Assembly (NCBI RefSeq): GCF_051622035.1
Contig: NC_135362.1
Location: 29,819,001 to 29,883,000 of the forward strand
Direction of reading: 5' to 3'
DNA from: Arctopsyche grandis
Lineage: Eukaryota; Arthropoda; Insecta; Trichoptera; Hydropsychidae
Length of the DNA stretch: 64,000 bases
Notes under the pieces: model-generated
Told to the model about the DNA's origin: nothing
What the model saw: only the letters and a program-made list of their open reading frames with translations
Database searches by the model: none
Part shown: positions 1 to 11,305 of the stretch, piece by piece
How the letters are laid out: each line of letters begins with the position of its first letter
Numbering within the stretch: the first letter of the stretch is position 1
Program-made: the position numbers and the translations under genes

Positions 1-252
1 GTGAGTGAATTATGTAATGAGTAATGTTGAGGAGTGATGTACAAACAGTGGTACATATGAGTGTACACTGTTTGGGAGTTGGCAGAAGTGTGACGCCAAC
101 TGACAGTTGGTAGTAGAGCCGCTGGCCGGACGGCCACCGGTAGGTGCATATGCGCACGTGTGTATACTTAATGTACAATAAAAGTACATTGATGGACCAA
201 CATCGCCTTTGATTATATCTCCCGCAATCCTCCCTATATCTTCGAACTCTAC

Positions 253-253
<1 letters not shown>
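1..253 (+). mobile_element. 3' end of an LTR retrotransposon (fossil), cut by the window edge
   Basis: A purine-rich tract just before 38 resembles a polypurine tract. It is followed by a TG-starting, CA-ending block (about 38-253) with AATAAA near 178, as in an LTR 3' end. The layout is the same as at the 3' LTR of the miniature element at 35.77 kb. No coding part lies inside the window and the family cannot be assigned. LTR status is an inference from layout only. Confidence 0.4.

Positions 254-312
<59 letters not shown>
254..312. repeat. (TA)n microsatellite at the 3' tail of the RTE element
   Basis: An almost pure TA dinucleotide run directly adjoins the ATG-type triplet tail of the LINE that follows. 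RTE elements end in short simple repeats, so the run may have grown from that tail. Confidence 0.85.
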
Positions 313-3300
313 TCATCATCATCATCATTTACAGCCATTCGCCATCCACTGCTGGATGAAGGCCTCTCCAACACGCTTCCACTCGTCTCTGTTTTGCGCA
401 ACACTCATCCATCTCATTCCGCACATTTTCCTAATTTCGTTCACCCATCTTCCTTGCGGTCTTCCTTTTACTCTTTTGCCTTCTCTCGGGTACCATTCAA
501 GCACTTCTTTTGTCCACCTTTCGTCCATCCTCCTAGCTACGTGACCCGCCCATTGCCATTTCAATCTCTTCACTCTATCCACTATGTCCACTACCCTTGT
601 CATATTTCTCACCCACGTGTTCCGCTTCCTGTCTTTCCTCGTTATGCCAAGCATACAGCGTTCCATACTTCTTTGAGTGCATTGGATTTTATTTTGCATC
701 TTGGCGTTCAGTGTCCAAGTTTCACATCCATACGTCATCACTGGCAAAACGCATTGATCAAAGATCCTTTTCTTCAGGCAGAGTGGCATTTTTGATTTAA
801 AAACAGCATTCATCCGTCCAAATGCACTCCACCCCAGTTTCATACGTCTCTTTATCTCTTCATTTTTACTACCAGACATGTCAATTATTTGACCTAAATA
901 TAAATAATTATTTACTACTTCTACTGGTTTATCATCTAAGGGGATGCTATCAGGCATGCAATAACTATTGAACATTAGTTTAGTCTTATCTACGTTAATT
1001 TTTAATCCTACTTTTCTACTTTCCCTGTCCAGCTGTGTTAGTCTGATAAGTAGGTCAGCTGAATCACGAGCTACTAAAACTATATCGTCTGCGAACCGAA
1101 GGTGACTCAAAAAGCGACCATTGATGCTTACTCCGGCTGTATCCCAATCCAATTTCCTGAAAACTCCCTCAAGCACCGCATTGAATAACTTGGGCGAGAT
1201 TGTATCTCCTTGTCTTACTCCTTTTCCTATGCTAAATCTATCTGTACCTGAAAAAATTTTAACTGAAGCTGTGGCATTCTTATATATTGTAGCTAACAGT
1301 CCCACATAGGGTTCCGGCACTCCCTGTGTTTTTAGAGCGTTAAGTACTGCATTATGACTAACTGTATCGAAGGCTTTCTCATAATCGACGAAACCTAGGC
1401 ACAGTGGCCGTTGATATTCGTTGGCGCGCTCGATTAGTTCGCCAACTACTTGGAGGTGGTCCATTGTGCTGAAATTTGCCCTAAACCCTGCCTGCTCTAT
1501 AGGTTGGTTCTCGTCGAGGATATTCTTCAGCCTTTCTGTAATAACCTTCGTGAAGAGCTTGTAGACCGCTGAAAGTAGACTAATGGGTCGGTAGTTCTTG
1601 ATATCGCTTTTGTCGCCTTTTTTGTGTATTAAAATGATAGTTGCGTTATTCCATCCTTCTGGTATAGCTTGGTTCTGGATGCATTTGCTGAAAAGCCTAG
1701 CTAAGATATTAATTAGGGGGGGGCCGCCACATTTTAGTAAGTCGATGGGAATATTATCTTCCCCTGGGGTTTTACCATTCTTTGCAGTTTTTAGCGCGGC
1801 CTCTACTTCGCTAGGCAATACTGCAGGAACCCTTTGGCCGTGTGTCGATTCCAGAGTGGGGAATTGGCCGTTGTCGTTCTCGTATAGTTTTGCATAGAAC
1901 GTGTAAACTCTGTCTATGATTTCTTCTCTATTCCTAATTATTACTCCGCTCTCTGATCTGATTGCGATCATTTGGTTTTTGCCTAAGAAAAGATCCTGTT
2001 TGCACTTTTTCAGGCTACGGTTATTCTTAATGGTATTTTCTATTAGCTTGCTGTTAAAATCCCTGACATCCCTGACTATTCTCTTCTTAATTTCCTTATT
2101 TACTAGATTGTATTCTTGCTTATTATTATCCCTATCTAAATTCCTTTTATGCTTAATTAGGTTTTTTGTTTCCGCTGAAATTTTGCTTAATTTAATCTGT
2201 TTCCTGAAACCACCTAATTTCTTACCTGTTGAGGTTAGAACCGAACTAATTACAGTGTTCAATTCCTCGATGTCTGCTTCTGGGTTTAATTTCCCGTATC
2301 GATTTCCAAGTTCGAGTTCGAATTCCTTTTTCCTAGACCTTAGTTGAGCGAAATCTGGAGAGTTACTGCATCCTTTTATTAATTTCCTACGTTCGCAATT
2401 TATATTAATGGCCATCTTGGCACGGACTAATCTGTGATCGCTGCCTATATCTACTTTACTTAGAACACTAACGTCTTTAACGGAGTGCAGGGCATTTGTT
2501 AGGATGAAATCGATCTCGTTTCTGTCTCCTTTAGGACTCTCCCAAGTCCACTTATTGTTGGTGTTTTTCCTGAAAAATGAATTAGTGATGAAGAGCCTGT
2601 TGTGTTCTGCGAATTCTATGAGGCGATCGCCTCTGTCGTTTCTTTGGCCGGTACCAAAATTGCCTACTGCTCTTTCTGTGTTTGCCTTTTGTCCTATTTT
2701 TGCGTTAAAGTCGCCCATGATTATTTTAAAGTGGTGGCGGCTATTATCGTATGCGCCCTGTAGTTTTTCGTAGAAGTCTTCTATTTCCTCGTCTGGGTGG
2801 CTAGATGTGGGGGCGTACACTTGGAAGATTTGACAAGTGTACCTGCTCGAGATTCTTAATACTACATAGCATATACGTTCCGATATGTCGTTTATTTCTA
2901 TAATATTTCTTTCTATTCTCTTATTGATAAGAAACCCTACTCCTCCTATTCTACCATTTGGTAGCCCTCTCCAGTAGAGACAGTTACCACTTTTTAGGAT
3001 TATTTGGTTTTCCTGTTTTCGTCTTACTTCGCTAAGTCCTACTAAATCCCATTTGATACTTTCTAGTTCATTCTCTAATGCAAGCACACTTCCTTCACTC
3101 GATAACGTTCTTACATTGTACGTGGCTAAATACAGGTTTCTATTAGCTAAGCTATCATCCATCGTCACTCTTACCTTGTTGGAGGTTTGGATATTATTTT
3201 TCTCGCATTTATCCAAGATGTGTTGAGAAAAAGGCGGTACTTGAGAGAGATTTCCATTCAAGGAGTGAGTTCTTACCGCCATAAACTCTTCTCTGTGGTC
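313..3300 (-). mobile_element. RTE/BovB-type non-LTR retrotransposon, apparently full length
   Basis: The element is on the minus strand. Its single long ORF (325-3282) is followed within a few bases by a short (ATG)n triplet tail at 313-326, the typical RTE ending. Total length of about 3 kb fits the RTE/BovB clade (about 3.2 kb). The 5' boundary near 3300 is approximate and no target-site duplication was resolved. Decayed 3' ends of the same type lie at 33.6-34.3 kb, so the family has a history in this genome. Confidence 0.85.
325..3282 (-). CDS. RTE-clade endonuclease/reverse transcriptase polyprotein
   Basis: The protein has 985 residues with no internal stop. The N-terminal third is an APE-type endonuclease: SEVRR near residue 83, the GDFNAKIG metal/phosphate site near 188, IDFIL near 256 and SDHRL near 280. 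The reverse transcriptase follows, with a GVRQGD motif and the catalytic FADD box at about 730-733. The Cys-poor, Trp-rich C-terminal tail (GRPQGRWVNEIRK) is typical of insect RTE copies often annotated as craniofacial development protein 2-like. The ORF makes a nick-and-prime retrotransposition enzyme and is not a host gene. Its open frame suggests recent insertion; activity is not shown. The ATG at 3282 is the first in frame and the true start could be slightly internal. Confidence 0.92.
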   Translation of the reverse strand: MAVRTHSLNGNLSQVPPFSQHILDKCEKNNIQTSNKVRVTMDDSLANRNLYLATYNVRTLSSEGSVLALENELESIKWDLVGLSEVRRKQENQIILKSGNCLYWRGLPNGRIGGVGFLINKRIERNIIEINDISERICYVVLRISSRYTCQIFQVYAPTSSHPDEEIEDFYEKLQGAYDNSRHHFKIIMGDFNAKIGQKANTERAVGNFGTGQRNDRGDRLIEFAEHNRLFITNSFFRKNTNNKWTWESPKGDRNEIDFILTNALHSVKDVSVLSKVDIGSDHRLVRAKMAININCERRKLIKGCSNSPDFAQLRSRKKEFELELGNRYGKLNPEADIEELNTVISSVLTSTGKKLGGFRKQIKLSKISAETKNLIKHKRNLDRDNNKQEYNLVNKEIKKRIVRDVRDFNSKLIENTIKNNRSLKKCKQDLFLGKNQMIAIRSESGVIIRNREEIIDRVYTFYAKLYENDNGQFPTLESTHGQRVPAVLPSEVEAALKTAKNGKTPGEDNIPIDLLKCGGPPLINILARLFSKCIQNQAIPEGWNNATIILIHKKGDKSDIKNYRPISLLSAVYKLFTKVITERLKNILDENQPIEQAGFRANFSTMDHLQVVGELIERANEYQRPLCLGFVDYEKAFDTVSHNAVLNALKTQGVPEPYVGLLATIYKNATASVKIFSGTDRFSIGKGVRQGDTISPKLFNAVLEGVFRKLDWDTAGVSINGRFLSHLRFADDIVLVARDSADLLIRLTQLDRESRKVGLKINVDKTKLMFNSYCMPDSIPLDDKPVEVVNNYLYLGQIIDMSGSKNEEIKRRMKLGWSAFGRMNAVFKSKMPLCLKKRIFDQCVLPVMTYGCETWTLNAKMQNKIQCTQRSMERCMLGITRKDRKRNTWVRNMTRVVDIVDRVKRLKWQWAGHVARRMDERWTKEVLEWYPREGKRVKGRPQGRWVNEIRKMCGMRWMSVAQNRDEWKRVGEAFIQQWMANGCK

Positions 3301-4477
<1,177 letters not shown>

Positions 4478-5650
4478 ATATTATTTTATTTATTTTATTT
4501 ATTTGGAAAATTTACAGTTTACAGTTTATTAGATTGATAGTAAAAAAAATATAATTATGTTAAGTAAACCATTAATAATTTTCACATATAGGTAAAAAAA
4601 GAAAAGCTCAAACATTTAAAATAAGAAACAAAAATGATAACAGAGTAAGATAGTTAAAGAAAACAAAAAAAGAAAAAAAATAGAAATAACAGTATAATAA
4701 AAATATCAGAATAATAAGAATAATAATATGATAAAAATTATGAAATAATATAAAAAATATAATATATAACAAAAAACAAAAAGACAAAATAAATACATCA
4801 AAATAAAAATTCATAATCATAATCATAAACTTTCATTAAAATTAATCATCGAAAAACAAATTTGCAATAATTACTCTAGCTTGTATAGCATTAATATTAA
4901 ATAAGTCAAACATAGAAATTGTTAAGATTAGTGTGTTGACGGTGGAGCTTGCACGCCAGATGAATGAGCTTCTTCCATAATTAGAAAAAGTATTAGGTAT
5001 GTAAAGGAGCTCATTACATCTAGTCATTCTATTTGGTACACGCAATGATAGTCTGCTCAATAATTGAGGACAGTCAATCGAGCCGTTAAGGATGTTCAAA
5101 ATTGTTGAGATGTCAGCTATCTCCCTTCTTTTGACAAGAGGAAGTAGATGCTGACACCTACAAGCATCTTCATAGGAAGTATAGGTTAATCCAAAACGGC
5201 TACTGACGTACCTCAGGAATCTCTTCTGAATGCGCTCCAATCTGTCTCTTGCACCAGAGTAATCTGGGTTCCAAACTTGGGATGCAAACTCAACAATACT
5301 TCTTACGTATGCACAATATAGTATTTTGTATGATTTTATAGAAGTAAAGCATTTGGAGGACCGGATGACGAACCCGAGGGCCTTCGACGCTCGAGCTACA
5401 ACATTGTCAATATGTTTACTAAAGGATAGATCAGAGTTTAAAAAGACTCCCAAATCCCTAATTTCCGATACACTTGTGAGTCTATGTCCGTTAATTGAAT
5501 GAGGAAAGTCAACTGGACATAGTTTTCTGGTGAAGGTTATGCAGGAGCATTTTGCTACATTAATTTCCAACTTATTTATGCTGCAATAAGCCTCTAGTCT
5601 GAACAAATCATCTTGTAGGGCCAAAGCATCATTTCGGTTGTCTATTCTCT
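4478..5650 (-). mobile_element. 5'-truncated Jockey/CR1-like LINE
   Basis: The minus-strand reading frame 4842-5624 encodes the C-terminal part of a non-LTR reverse transcriptase, starting at about the LQDDL segment just after the catalytic box. It includes KCSCITFTRK and DLGVFLNSDLSF, the usual post-palm motifs of Jockey/CR1-like elements. An AT-rich 3' UTR runs down to about 4478. Endonuclease and most of the RT are absent, as expected for a copy that stopped during target-primed reverse transcription. The exact clade is uncertain. Confidence 0.8.
4842..5624 (-). pseudogene. Reverse transcriptase C-terminal fragment
   Basis: The 260-residue open frame matches the thumb and C-terminal region of insect LINE reverse transcriptases: LEINVAKC, HIDNVVARASKALGF, YCAYVRSIVEFASQVWNP and RLERIQKRFLRY are the recognisable blocks. 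It lacks the catalytic FADD region, so it is a dead 5'-truncated copy although its remaining frame is clean. It is not a host protein. Confidence 0.8.
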
Positions 5651-6260
5651 TGAAAAATATATTATGTTATGCTATTGCTTTATATTATGCTTATCAAAAA
5701 AATTTGTTTCACATTTCACTGTGGCATCCACAATTTAAATCTTGTGTTATATGACGCTGAGAAATCTTCTGTAACATCACAAATGTATTCTCCAAAGTTT
5801 TTTTACCATATTTTCAGCTTTAATATATCACTTTAAGATTCTAACTGATCACGTGCAGTTATATTCCTTAAAAAAATAATTTGACACATGATGGGAAGCG
5901 AAAACAGTCATTTTTGAGCTAAAGATTTAGCAGTGGAAGTACAAATAGAGTCGGTATTTAAATAAAGTAACGATTAAAAAGTGAAACGGCAATTTGACGA
6001 AAATACACAAAACGAGTTAGGTTCAAATACACAAACGAATCATTTGTCATGAGAAATAGTTAGAGGTCGAGTTTTTGAATCCTTAGCTTTTGTGATGTTG
6101 AAAGAAAGATTCGAGCAGTTGAACGAATATTCAAAGACGTGGGGTTTTTTGTATTTTGTAAACAATCTACCGGAAAGAAACGAACTTTGTAAATATTGTG
6201 CCGATCTTCAAATTAAGCTCGCCACGAATTCAAAATCTGATATCTTTAGTAATATTTTTT
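5651..6260. other. AT-rich spacer, no gene recognised
   Basis: The short ORF at 6092-6274 has no recognisable domain. Nothing else stands out until the repeat material after 6260. Confidence 0.4.
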
Positions 6261-6320
6261 CTAGGGGCGCATAGAAAAAAATTGTCCGAGGGCGCCATGG
6301 GGTGTAAGGCCGGCACTGCG
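6261..6320 (-). mobile_element. Fragment of a hAT-type terminus
   Basis: Read on the minus strand, this begins CAGTGCCGGCCTTACACC and continues with the GGCGCCC motif seen in the hAT-like element at 25.32-25.91 kb. Only one end was found. Confidence 0.35.
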
Positions 6321-6624
6321 TATGCGTTTCTATACCATTCAACTGATAGTGATAAAACTTACAAGAGTTAGTGTGTGCATGTCCACAATGGTTTCTGTAA
6401 AAAAAAATCCCCCAAAAACGGGAACGGAAACGGGAAAAACGGGAATGAGTGGCATTGCAACGCAATAATTTCAAATGTTTTCGCGTCTCTACCTGCGTTG
6501 TTAGGGTAAAATAAATAAACAATTGAATAATTTCAAATTGCCTGCGTTTTTCCGACAAATGGGAACGGGAACGGGAATTGCATGCGTTATTGTGTCATTG
6601 CAACGCATGCCGGGTTCAGCTAGT
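6321..6624 (+). mobile_element. Helitron 3' part
   Basis: It ends CCGGGTTCAGCTAG followed by T, the same 3' end as the Helitron at 43.22-43.58 kb. A GC-rich inverted motif around CATTGCAACGCATG sits just upstream, and CTAG is the canonical Helitron 3' end. The GGAACGGGAACGGG internal repeats belong to it. The 5' end was not located. Confidence 0.6.
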
Positions 6625-6691
6625 TGTACATAGATAAAACCAAACATGTAATATACTGGGCACATAATTGTTAAGTAATTCTACATTACAT
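6625..6691. repeat. GTPase upstream-flank copy, left half (orphan)
   Basis: It matches the block near 10850 (ATAGATAAAACCAAA, TACTGGGC, CATAATTG) that lies upstream of GTPase copy A. The match resumes at 9510 after a 2.8-kb hAT insertion. No GTPase exon is next to this copy. Confidence 0.65.
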
Positions 6692-7120
6692 CAGTGGCGG
6701 CTCGTGATAATTTTTAGTGGCGGGGCTGCACTGAAAAAATGTCTAAAAAATGTCACCATGATTGTTCTATCATGTCATAACAGAACAAAATAAGCACAGC
6801 TTTTGGCATACGACCACTTACATGTGGATTTAAGTATTACTGAAAAAAAACCAAGCAAAATTCACCACCCATTAAAGGGGTGGTGAAAAATTGAAAAAAA
6901 GCTTCTATTTAAAATTAAATTCCATTCTTCGGTTTTTAAGTTCCACAAATTTTTCAATAACTTTTTTTATTTAAGTCCGGTATTTCCCCAATCATTTATT
7001 TTTCTATGCTAATCATAGCCAATGCGGTTAATCTATCCTACCCCATAGAATTTCTCAAAAACGATTTAATTCTATTAAGAGCTGAAAAACATCTTTCCGG
7101 TTTTGCTGTGGTCATTATGG

Positions 7121-7496
7121 GTCTACGTGACGAGCCAGAATGTTAAATTACAGAAAACACAAATATCGGAAGGCAAAGATCGAAAATCGAAATATTTTAA
7201 GTCGAAAGATAAAAAAAAGGGTGCATGGTAAACGGTACATACTCACTTAATTTGCGAGAGCAGGGTACAACAGGAACAAGAGGAACAGGCTTTTCCTCCC
7301 GTATTCTGCGCGCGCACATTAATACGGGAGGAAAAGCATGTTTCTCTTGTTCCTGTTGTATCCTGCTCGAGCAAATTAAGTGAGTATGTACCGTTTACCA
7401 TGCACCCTTTTTTTTTTGATCTTTCGATTTTCGATCTTTGCCTTCCGATATTTGCGTTTTCTGTAATTTAACATTCTGGGTCGTCACGAAGACCGG
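7121..7496. mobile_element. MULE-like foldback element with arms of about 170 bp
   Basis: Two long inverted arms (GTCTACGTGACGAGCC at the left, its mirror GGGTCGTCACGAAGAC at the right) enclose a short loop around TCTGCGCGCGCACATT. The direct repeat GTCATTATGG flanks both sides (about 7111-7120 and 7497-7506). Long TIRs with a 9-10 bp target duplication are the Mutator-like signature. An isolated arm of the same family is at 39.2 kb. Confidence 0.7.
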
Positions 7497-7675
7497 GTCA
7501 TTATGGAGTTGTGACAATTATTTTTAAGACAGAAAAAACCAACTCACCGAGGATTTGATGAGATTTGATGAGGACACAATCAATTAAGAGTAACGAAAAT
7601 GTATAAAAGAAACGAATAAAGGTGTGATCGTACGACCCAACGAATCAAATGAAAGATTGAGCGCGCGAAATCTTA

Positions 7676-8602
7676 TGGTGCTTAAACCAACGACGATTTT
7701 GGGCCAACTTTTTTAATCAGCAGGATAAAACCAGTAGCGTACAAAATATTGAAATAAAAATTAAATTAAAAAATTGAAATTAAATATCAAAATTAAGCTA
7801 AAGAGCGAGATTGAGCTAAAATTAGATCATCGTTGATGTTTTGAATTACAACAATGTTTTGAATTACGACGATACGCATTTAAAACCAGAGAAATATTAT
7901 AATTTCTCTGCTTACGAGCGAAAAAAAATCTTGATATAATTTTTTAAAGTCGTCACGATGTTTACTGTATTTCGACGTCGATGATCGATAAAAATTCATA
8001 AAAAAACGCTGTGTCGGTTGTCGGTGATTTGTCAAAGGGTTTTTTTTCTTTTGTCGAAATAAAATTAATAATCACACATTATCCGATAAATTTTACCTCT
8101 GAAATGATTTAATTACTTGATTTATTTCGACGAGAGAAACAATTGAAGAATAAAAAAATCCGTTTGATGTGACCGACAACACCCCGGGTTAACAAAAATC
8201 GTTGGATCACCCATATATTCTCAGTAGCTGTGCTTTACGGGGAAGTAAAAATAATAATTCTTTGATTTTTTTTCGATCTTAGTGCGTATCTTCGTAAGTT
8301 AAAACATCTTAAGTCGAGGATTACCTGTATGTGATTGTTGATGGTCTAATTTTAGGGCAATCTCGAAAATTTATTTAAATTGTGCATGTTCTGTTTTAAC
8401 TTTCAATATTTAATTTTAATTTTAATATAATGATTATAATTTTATTTTGATACATGAATTTAATTTTAATATAATAATAATAGTTTTAATTTTGATATTT
8501 AATTTCAATTTATAAATTTAATTTTTATTTCGATATTTTGTACGCTACTGGTTTTAAAAGTTGGCCTGTGGGCCGTTCGTTGGCTTGGTGCGTACGCACC
8601 AT
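7676..8602. mobile_element. Non-autonomous element with TIRs of about 120 bp
   Basis: The left arm contains GGGCCAACTTTT, CCAGTAGCGTACAAAATAT and AATTGAAATTAAATATC. The same blocks occur inverted at about 8462-8602. There is no ORF inside. TSD and superfamily were not resolved. Confidence 0.6.
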
Positions 8603-8838
8603 TAGACAAACTGACAGGTGAATGTCGATAGTGCTGCCGATTTTGCTCTATTTGCGGTGAGGTTGGAAATAAACTCAGCCCAGAGGCGATGAACTGGCAA
8701 AGATTAACGTATGTGAGTGAAAGAGAAAGAGCTATCTGCAGTTGAAAACGTGTGTCTCGTTCACTCTGGACTATGCGGTGTTCCAGGGCGGCGCTGTAAC
8801 ACTGTACAGCCAGTGCAACAGCACTTTAATTCCGGTGC

Positions 8839-9252
8839 GGTGCAAGCGCTCGACAATCACTAGACAGACTGAACGACAGATAAACTGGATGGCAGCTTTA
8901 AACGCAATTCTCGTCTTCTCGAATGATAGATTGCACATCAGATGACGAGTAACCTTTCGATGTGCACAGATGCAATTATTAAAATGGTAATTATTAAAAT
9001 TGAGTTGGATCTTTCTGGCGAGTTTAATAAGGAAAGATTCAGAATTTATCGAATATTGCCTTATTAAACTCGCCAGAAAGATCCAACTCAATTTAAATAA
9101 TTACCATTTTAATAATTGCATCTGTGCACATCGAAAGGTTACTCGTCATCTGATGTGCAATCTATCATTCGAGAAGACGAGAATTGCGTTTAAAGCTGCC
9201 ATCCAGTTTATCTGTCGTTCAGTCTGTCTAGTGATTGTCGAGCGCTTGCACC
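8839..9252. repeat. 414-bp near-perfect palindrome
   Basis: The arms run from GGTGCAAGCGCTCGACAATC on the left to its mirror ending at 9252, centred near 9046 with a spacer of only some tens of bases. Open frames in the two arms translate to almost the same peptide, which shows how similar the arms are. It codes for nothing recognisable. Confidence 0.9.
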
Positions 9253-9308
9253 AAACCCCTTTAATGCATCTGTCACCATACAAGTTAGAAGGGTCTTCAA
9301 CACAGTCA

Positions 9309-9361
9309 ATATTACTTACAATATCACCCTTTTGCATACGGGTAATATTGTAAGTAATATT
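9309..9361. repeat. Short hairpin
   Basis: AATATTACTTACAATAT pairs with ATATTGTAAGTAATATT around a loop of about 19 bases. It lies just inside the right end of the hAT at 6692-9509. Confidence 0.7.
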
Positions 9362-9509
9362 TACTCTGTCAAAGGCCCCAATAGTTCGTCCATCCAACTA
9401 ATAAAAATAATTTCATTAATAAATAAAATATTAAATGTATTATTAAACATATATTTTAGAATTTTATAGGAGGGTTGCAGCCCGGCAGCCCATTAGGACG
9501 ATCCGCCAC

Positions 9510-9800
9510 CATTACATACATATGAAATATTTTAATATTGTTTAACATGTTAATGTAATATAATATAATAGTCACATTCATATATTATATTATTGTCTTT
9601 GATTACTTTAACTTAATCTATGTATTATACATATATACTCTTACAAATAACTGTTCAATATGTGATGAACTACAGAAAGAATGTCGTTTCTGATGCCGAT
9701 TTATCACGTTATGATATTTAAAGATTGAAAAATGAGAGTTTAAAATGTTTTATTTAATCTTATCGCATTATCTATCTTATCGATATTAGAATTGAATATA
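9510..9800. repeat. GTPase upstream-flank copy, right half
   Basis: Blocks such as CAATATGTGATGAACTACAG, TCTGATGCCG and TTATCGATATTAGAA recur at 11031-11161, 15955-16090 and 20040-20165. This copy lies 3' of GTPase A and has no GTPase of its own to the left, so it looks like the flank of a lost copy. Confidence 0.6.
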
Positions 9801-9838
9801 TTTATGTTCGTGTTAATAATATATTAAAAAGAAAAAAA

Positions 9839-10662
9839 TCACATTAAATTGCACAACTTTTTAGTGGTTTTCCCATTTGTAAAAGTGGTCAAGATTGCTT
9901 CTTCAAATACGTCCTGTAAACCTTCCTAAAAGCGAATAAAAATTACATTTCAATATTTTTTATAAATAAATCATTTAAAAATACATTTTATTAAATCCAA
10001 CTGACCCGTGTCAGAGCCGAACATTCAACATATTTAACGGCTTTCAGTTCTTTAGCCAACTTTTCCCCTTGCTTAGGCTGAATAACACTCTGTTTTAGTT
10101 TCCATAATTGATGGATAATTTCTGGATAGTCCCTTTGATCTATCTGAGTGCCGACCAATAAAAACGGAGTTTCATTATTGAAATGAGCGATCTCTGGCAC
10201 CCACTGCACCACAGAATAAGAAATTAAAATAATTTTATTCAAATTATTGATAATTTCAAGCCTATAATATCTATATGTACATATGTATATATGCATATGA
10301 ATGCTTACTTTAGATTTAACATTTTCAAACGAATCTGGATAAACAACACTAAAACAGACCAGAAACACGTTAGTGTTTGGATAATTCAACGGCCTCAACC
10401 TATCGTATTCTTCCTGTCCTGGAATATAAATATAATTTAAATATTTTATTCAGTACATTGAATCGAATATGATAATACCTGCTGTATCGAATAAGCTGAA
10501 ATCGTGTGGTTCTCCTCCAATAAGCACCATTGTTACATAGCTGTCACACATGGTCGGGATGTATTCTTCTGGAAATTTATTATTAGCATAACTCATCAAC
10601 ATTGTCGTTTTGCCGACTGCACCATCTCCTACCAACACGCATTTTATTGTCGGATTCAACAT
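9839..10662 (-). CDS. Cdc42/Rac-like small GTPase, copy A
   Basis: Four exons (10479-10662, 10309-10418, 10006-10203, 9839-9925), all GT-AG and in frame, give 192 residues; Cdc42 has 191. Motifs: P-loop GDGAVGKT near residues 12-19, switch [20 protein letters not shown] with the catalytic Gln kept, TQID, ECSALT and the Rho-family insert between the last two. The [10 protein letters not shown] ending carries a CaaX box (CNLM), which in known proteins directs prenylation; terminal Met favours farnesyl. GGEP, VGTQID and [12 protein letters not shown] make it closest to Cdc42. The effector-loop Phe37 equivalent is Cys, which could alter effector choice. It lies head to head with copy B. Signalling at membranes is inferred from family. 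Confidence 0.88.
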
Positions 10663-10704
10663 TTTTCTATGCTGTTGTGAGGATTGTGTTTGTTGTATTG
10701 ATTA

Positions 10705-10727
10705 TATTCTGGAATTATTATGAAATC
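10705..10727 (-). promoter_or_regulatory. Conserved proximal upstream motif of GTPase A
   Basis: TATTCTGGAATTATTATGAA lies about 45 bases upstream of the A start codon. Nearly the same block sits at the same distance from copies B (about 11306-11327), C (13208-13232) and D (18681-18703). It could be a core-promoter or 5' UTR element, or simply shared ancestry. Confidence 0.45.
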
Positions 10728-10789
10728 ACATTCAAAACATATTTTTAACTATCATTTTATTTTTATTTAGAGTTTAATTTAAAAATAGC

Positions 10790-11240
10790 TATACAATTGT
10801 GTGAAAATTGCCAACTCGCTATCTCCAATCATTGCCTTTACATTGTAGATAAAACCAAATAATATATACTGGGCCCATAATTGTAAAGTAATTCTACAAT
10901 ACATGAAATATTTTAGTTAATATAATATTTTATAATAGTCACATCAATATATTTTATTATTGTGTTTGATTACTTCATTTATTTTACACTTAATCTATGT
11001 TTTATATATACTCTAACAATTAACTGTTCAATATGTGATGAACTACAGAAATATTGTCGTGTCTGATGCCGGTTTTCACGTTATGATAGTTAAAATGTGT
11101 AAAACGATAGATTAAAATGTTTTAATTTATCTTATCTTATTATCTGTCTTGTCGATATTAGAAATTCCTTGTGAATTAGAGATGCTATCATTTATATATA
11201 TATAATTAATTGGACTATAAGTTACACTAGCGGATCCAGG
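10790..11240. repeat. GTPase upstream-flank copy between A and B
   Basis: It holds the full uninterrupted series of shared blocks: GCCAACTCGCTATCTCCAAT, TAGATAAAACCAAATAATAT, CTGGGCCCATAATTG, GATGAACTACAGAAA and TAATTAATTGGACTATAAG. It serves as the empty-site reference for insertions in the other copies. Confidence 0.7.
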
Positions 11241-11305
11241 AAATGGTGGAGGTGGGGGGAACAACAAGATGTAGACATGCATAAAAACAAAGAATAAATA
11301 TATAA

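Larger units (their letters stand above)
6692..9509. mobile_element. 2.8-kb non-autonomous hAT element with perfect 8-bp TSD
   Basis: The left end CAGTGGCGGCTCGT is mirrored by ACGATCCGCCAC at the right end, and the subterminal GGGCTGC also pairs with its mirror. The flanks carry CATTACAT at 6684-6691 and 9510-9517. The paralogous sequence at about 10899 is continuous across this point, so it serves as an empty site. No transposase is encoded. The interior holds three later or composite structures: a MULE-like foldback (7121-7496), a TIR element (about 7676-8602) and a long palindrome (8839-9252). Confidence 0.8.

Noticed and set aside
8742-9397. Four overlapping small ORFs with near-identical peptides
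   Set aside because: They are the two arms of the palindrome at 8839-9252 read on both strands, with no domain and no splice context.
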